13,687 nt of DNA from JAWLDB01 sp041686915 (GTDB lineage: Bacteria > Bacillota > UBA994 > UBA5500): contig JAWLDB010000056.1 of assembly GCA_041686915.1 (NCBI GenBank), positions 1 through 13,687 of the forward strand, written 5' to 3'. Under the pieces are notes generated by a model that searched no databases, was not told where the DNA came from, and worked only from the letters and a program-made list of their open reading frames with translations. A program made the position numbers and the translations under genes. Positions 13,662-13,687 of this stretch are shown here, one piece after another. The stretch's first letter is position 1. Each line of letters opens with the position of its first letter.

Positions 13662-13687
13662 TGTTGGATCGGTAAGCACCAATCTGG
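13636..13687 (+). CDS. BcrA/BadF/HgdC-type CoA-enzyme activase ATPase, start only (runs off right edge)
   Basis: Only 17 codons are inside the window. They read MLRVALGIDVGSVSTNL, the phosphate-1 loop of the actin/Hsp70-like ATPases that activate 2-hydroxyacyl-CoA dehydratases and benzoyl-CoA reductases (GIDVGSxST). AAAGGAGG (13622-13629) lies six bases before the ATG. The gene overlaps the end of the COG3581-like gene by 26 bases. The family call rests on this motif together with the two upstream DUF2229-type genes, the usual companions. The [4Fe-4S]-binding cysteines of the family would lie outside the window, so they cannot be checked. Confidence 0.82.
   Translation, partial: MLRVALGIDVGSVSTNL

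Noticed and set aside
1..13687. CRISPR arrays, tRNA or rRNA genes, insertion sequences
   Set aside because: I looked for regular direct repeats, tRNA-like cloverleafs, transposase motifs and terminal inverted repeats and saw none.

Overview
The window looks like chromosomal DNA from an anaerobic member of the Bacillota (Clostridia, Peptococcaceae-like). The grounds are the strong AAAGGAGG-type ribosome binding sites, the frequent TTG/GTG starts, a lysine (L-box) riboswitch with a transcription terminator, a menaquinone-type prenyltransferase, and an acyl-CoA dehydratase activase cluster typical of anaerobes. No taxonomic marker is present, so this assignment is inference. One 10-base N run (6192-6201) is an assembly gap.

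Left part, minus strand, read right to left. An APC-family permease (7203-8555) and a YtcJ-like amidohydrolase (5572-7187, interrupted by the N run) form a tight operon. A full lysine riboswitch (8714-8880) with promoter and terminator precedes it, so the pair is probably lysine-repressed. After a terminator (5529-5558) comes a very large gene (1081-5406) for a 1441-residue coiled-coil protein of no family I recognise. It has no proline between residues 132 and 1429, 41 tryptophans often spaced exactly 15 residues apart, and arginine-rich tips. Its terminator (1041-1074) is followed by an extended -10 promoter and the 5' part of a DinG/XPD-type iron-sulfur helicase gene that runs off the left edge.

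Middle, 8953-11462. A menA-like prenyltransferase gene (plus) converges on a small zinc-ribbon gene (minus), with stop codons one base apart. The zinc-ribbon gene diverges from a NIF3-family metal-protein gene (plus), which ends at a strong terminator.

Right end, plus strand. Two DUF2229-type genes (COG3580-like and COG3581-like) are tightly coupled to the start of a BcrA/BadF-type ATPase gene cut by the right edge. In known systems such ATPases activate 2-hydroxyacyl-CoA dehydratases or benzoyl-CoA reductases by ATP-driven electron transfer. The split DUF2229 pair is presumably an accessory module of unknown exact role.

The two items most worth following up are the tryptophan-periodic giant coiled coil and the lysine-riboswitch control of a permease plus amidohydrolase pair.
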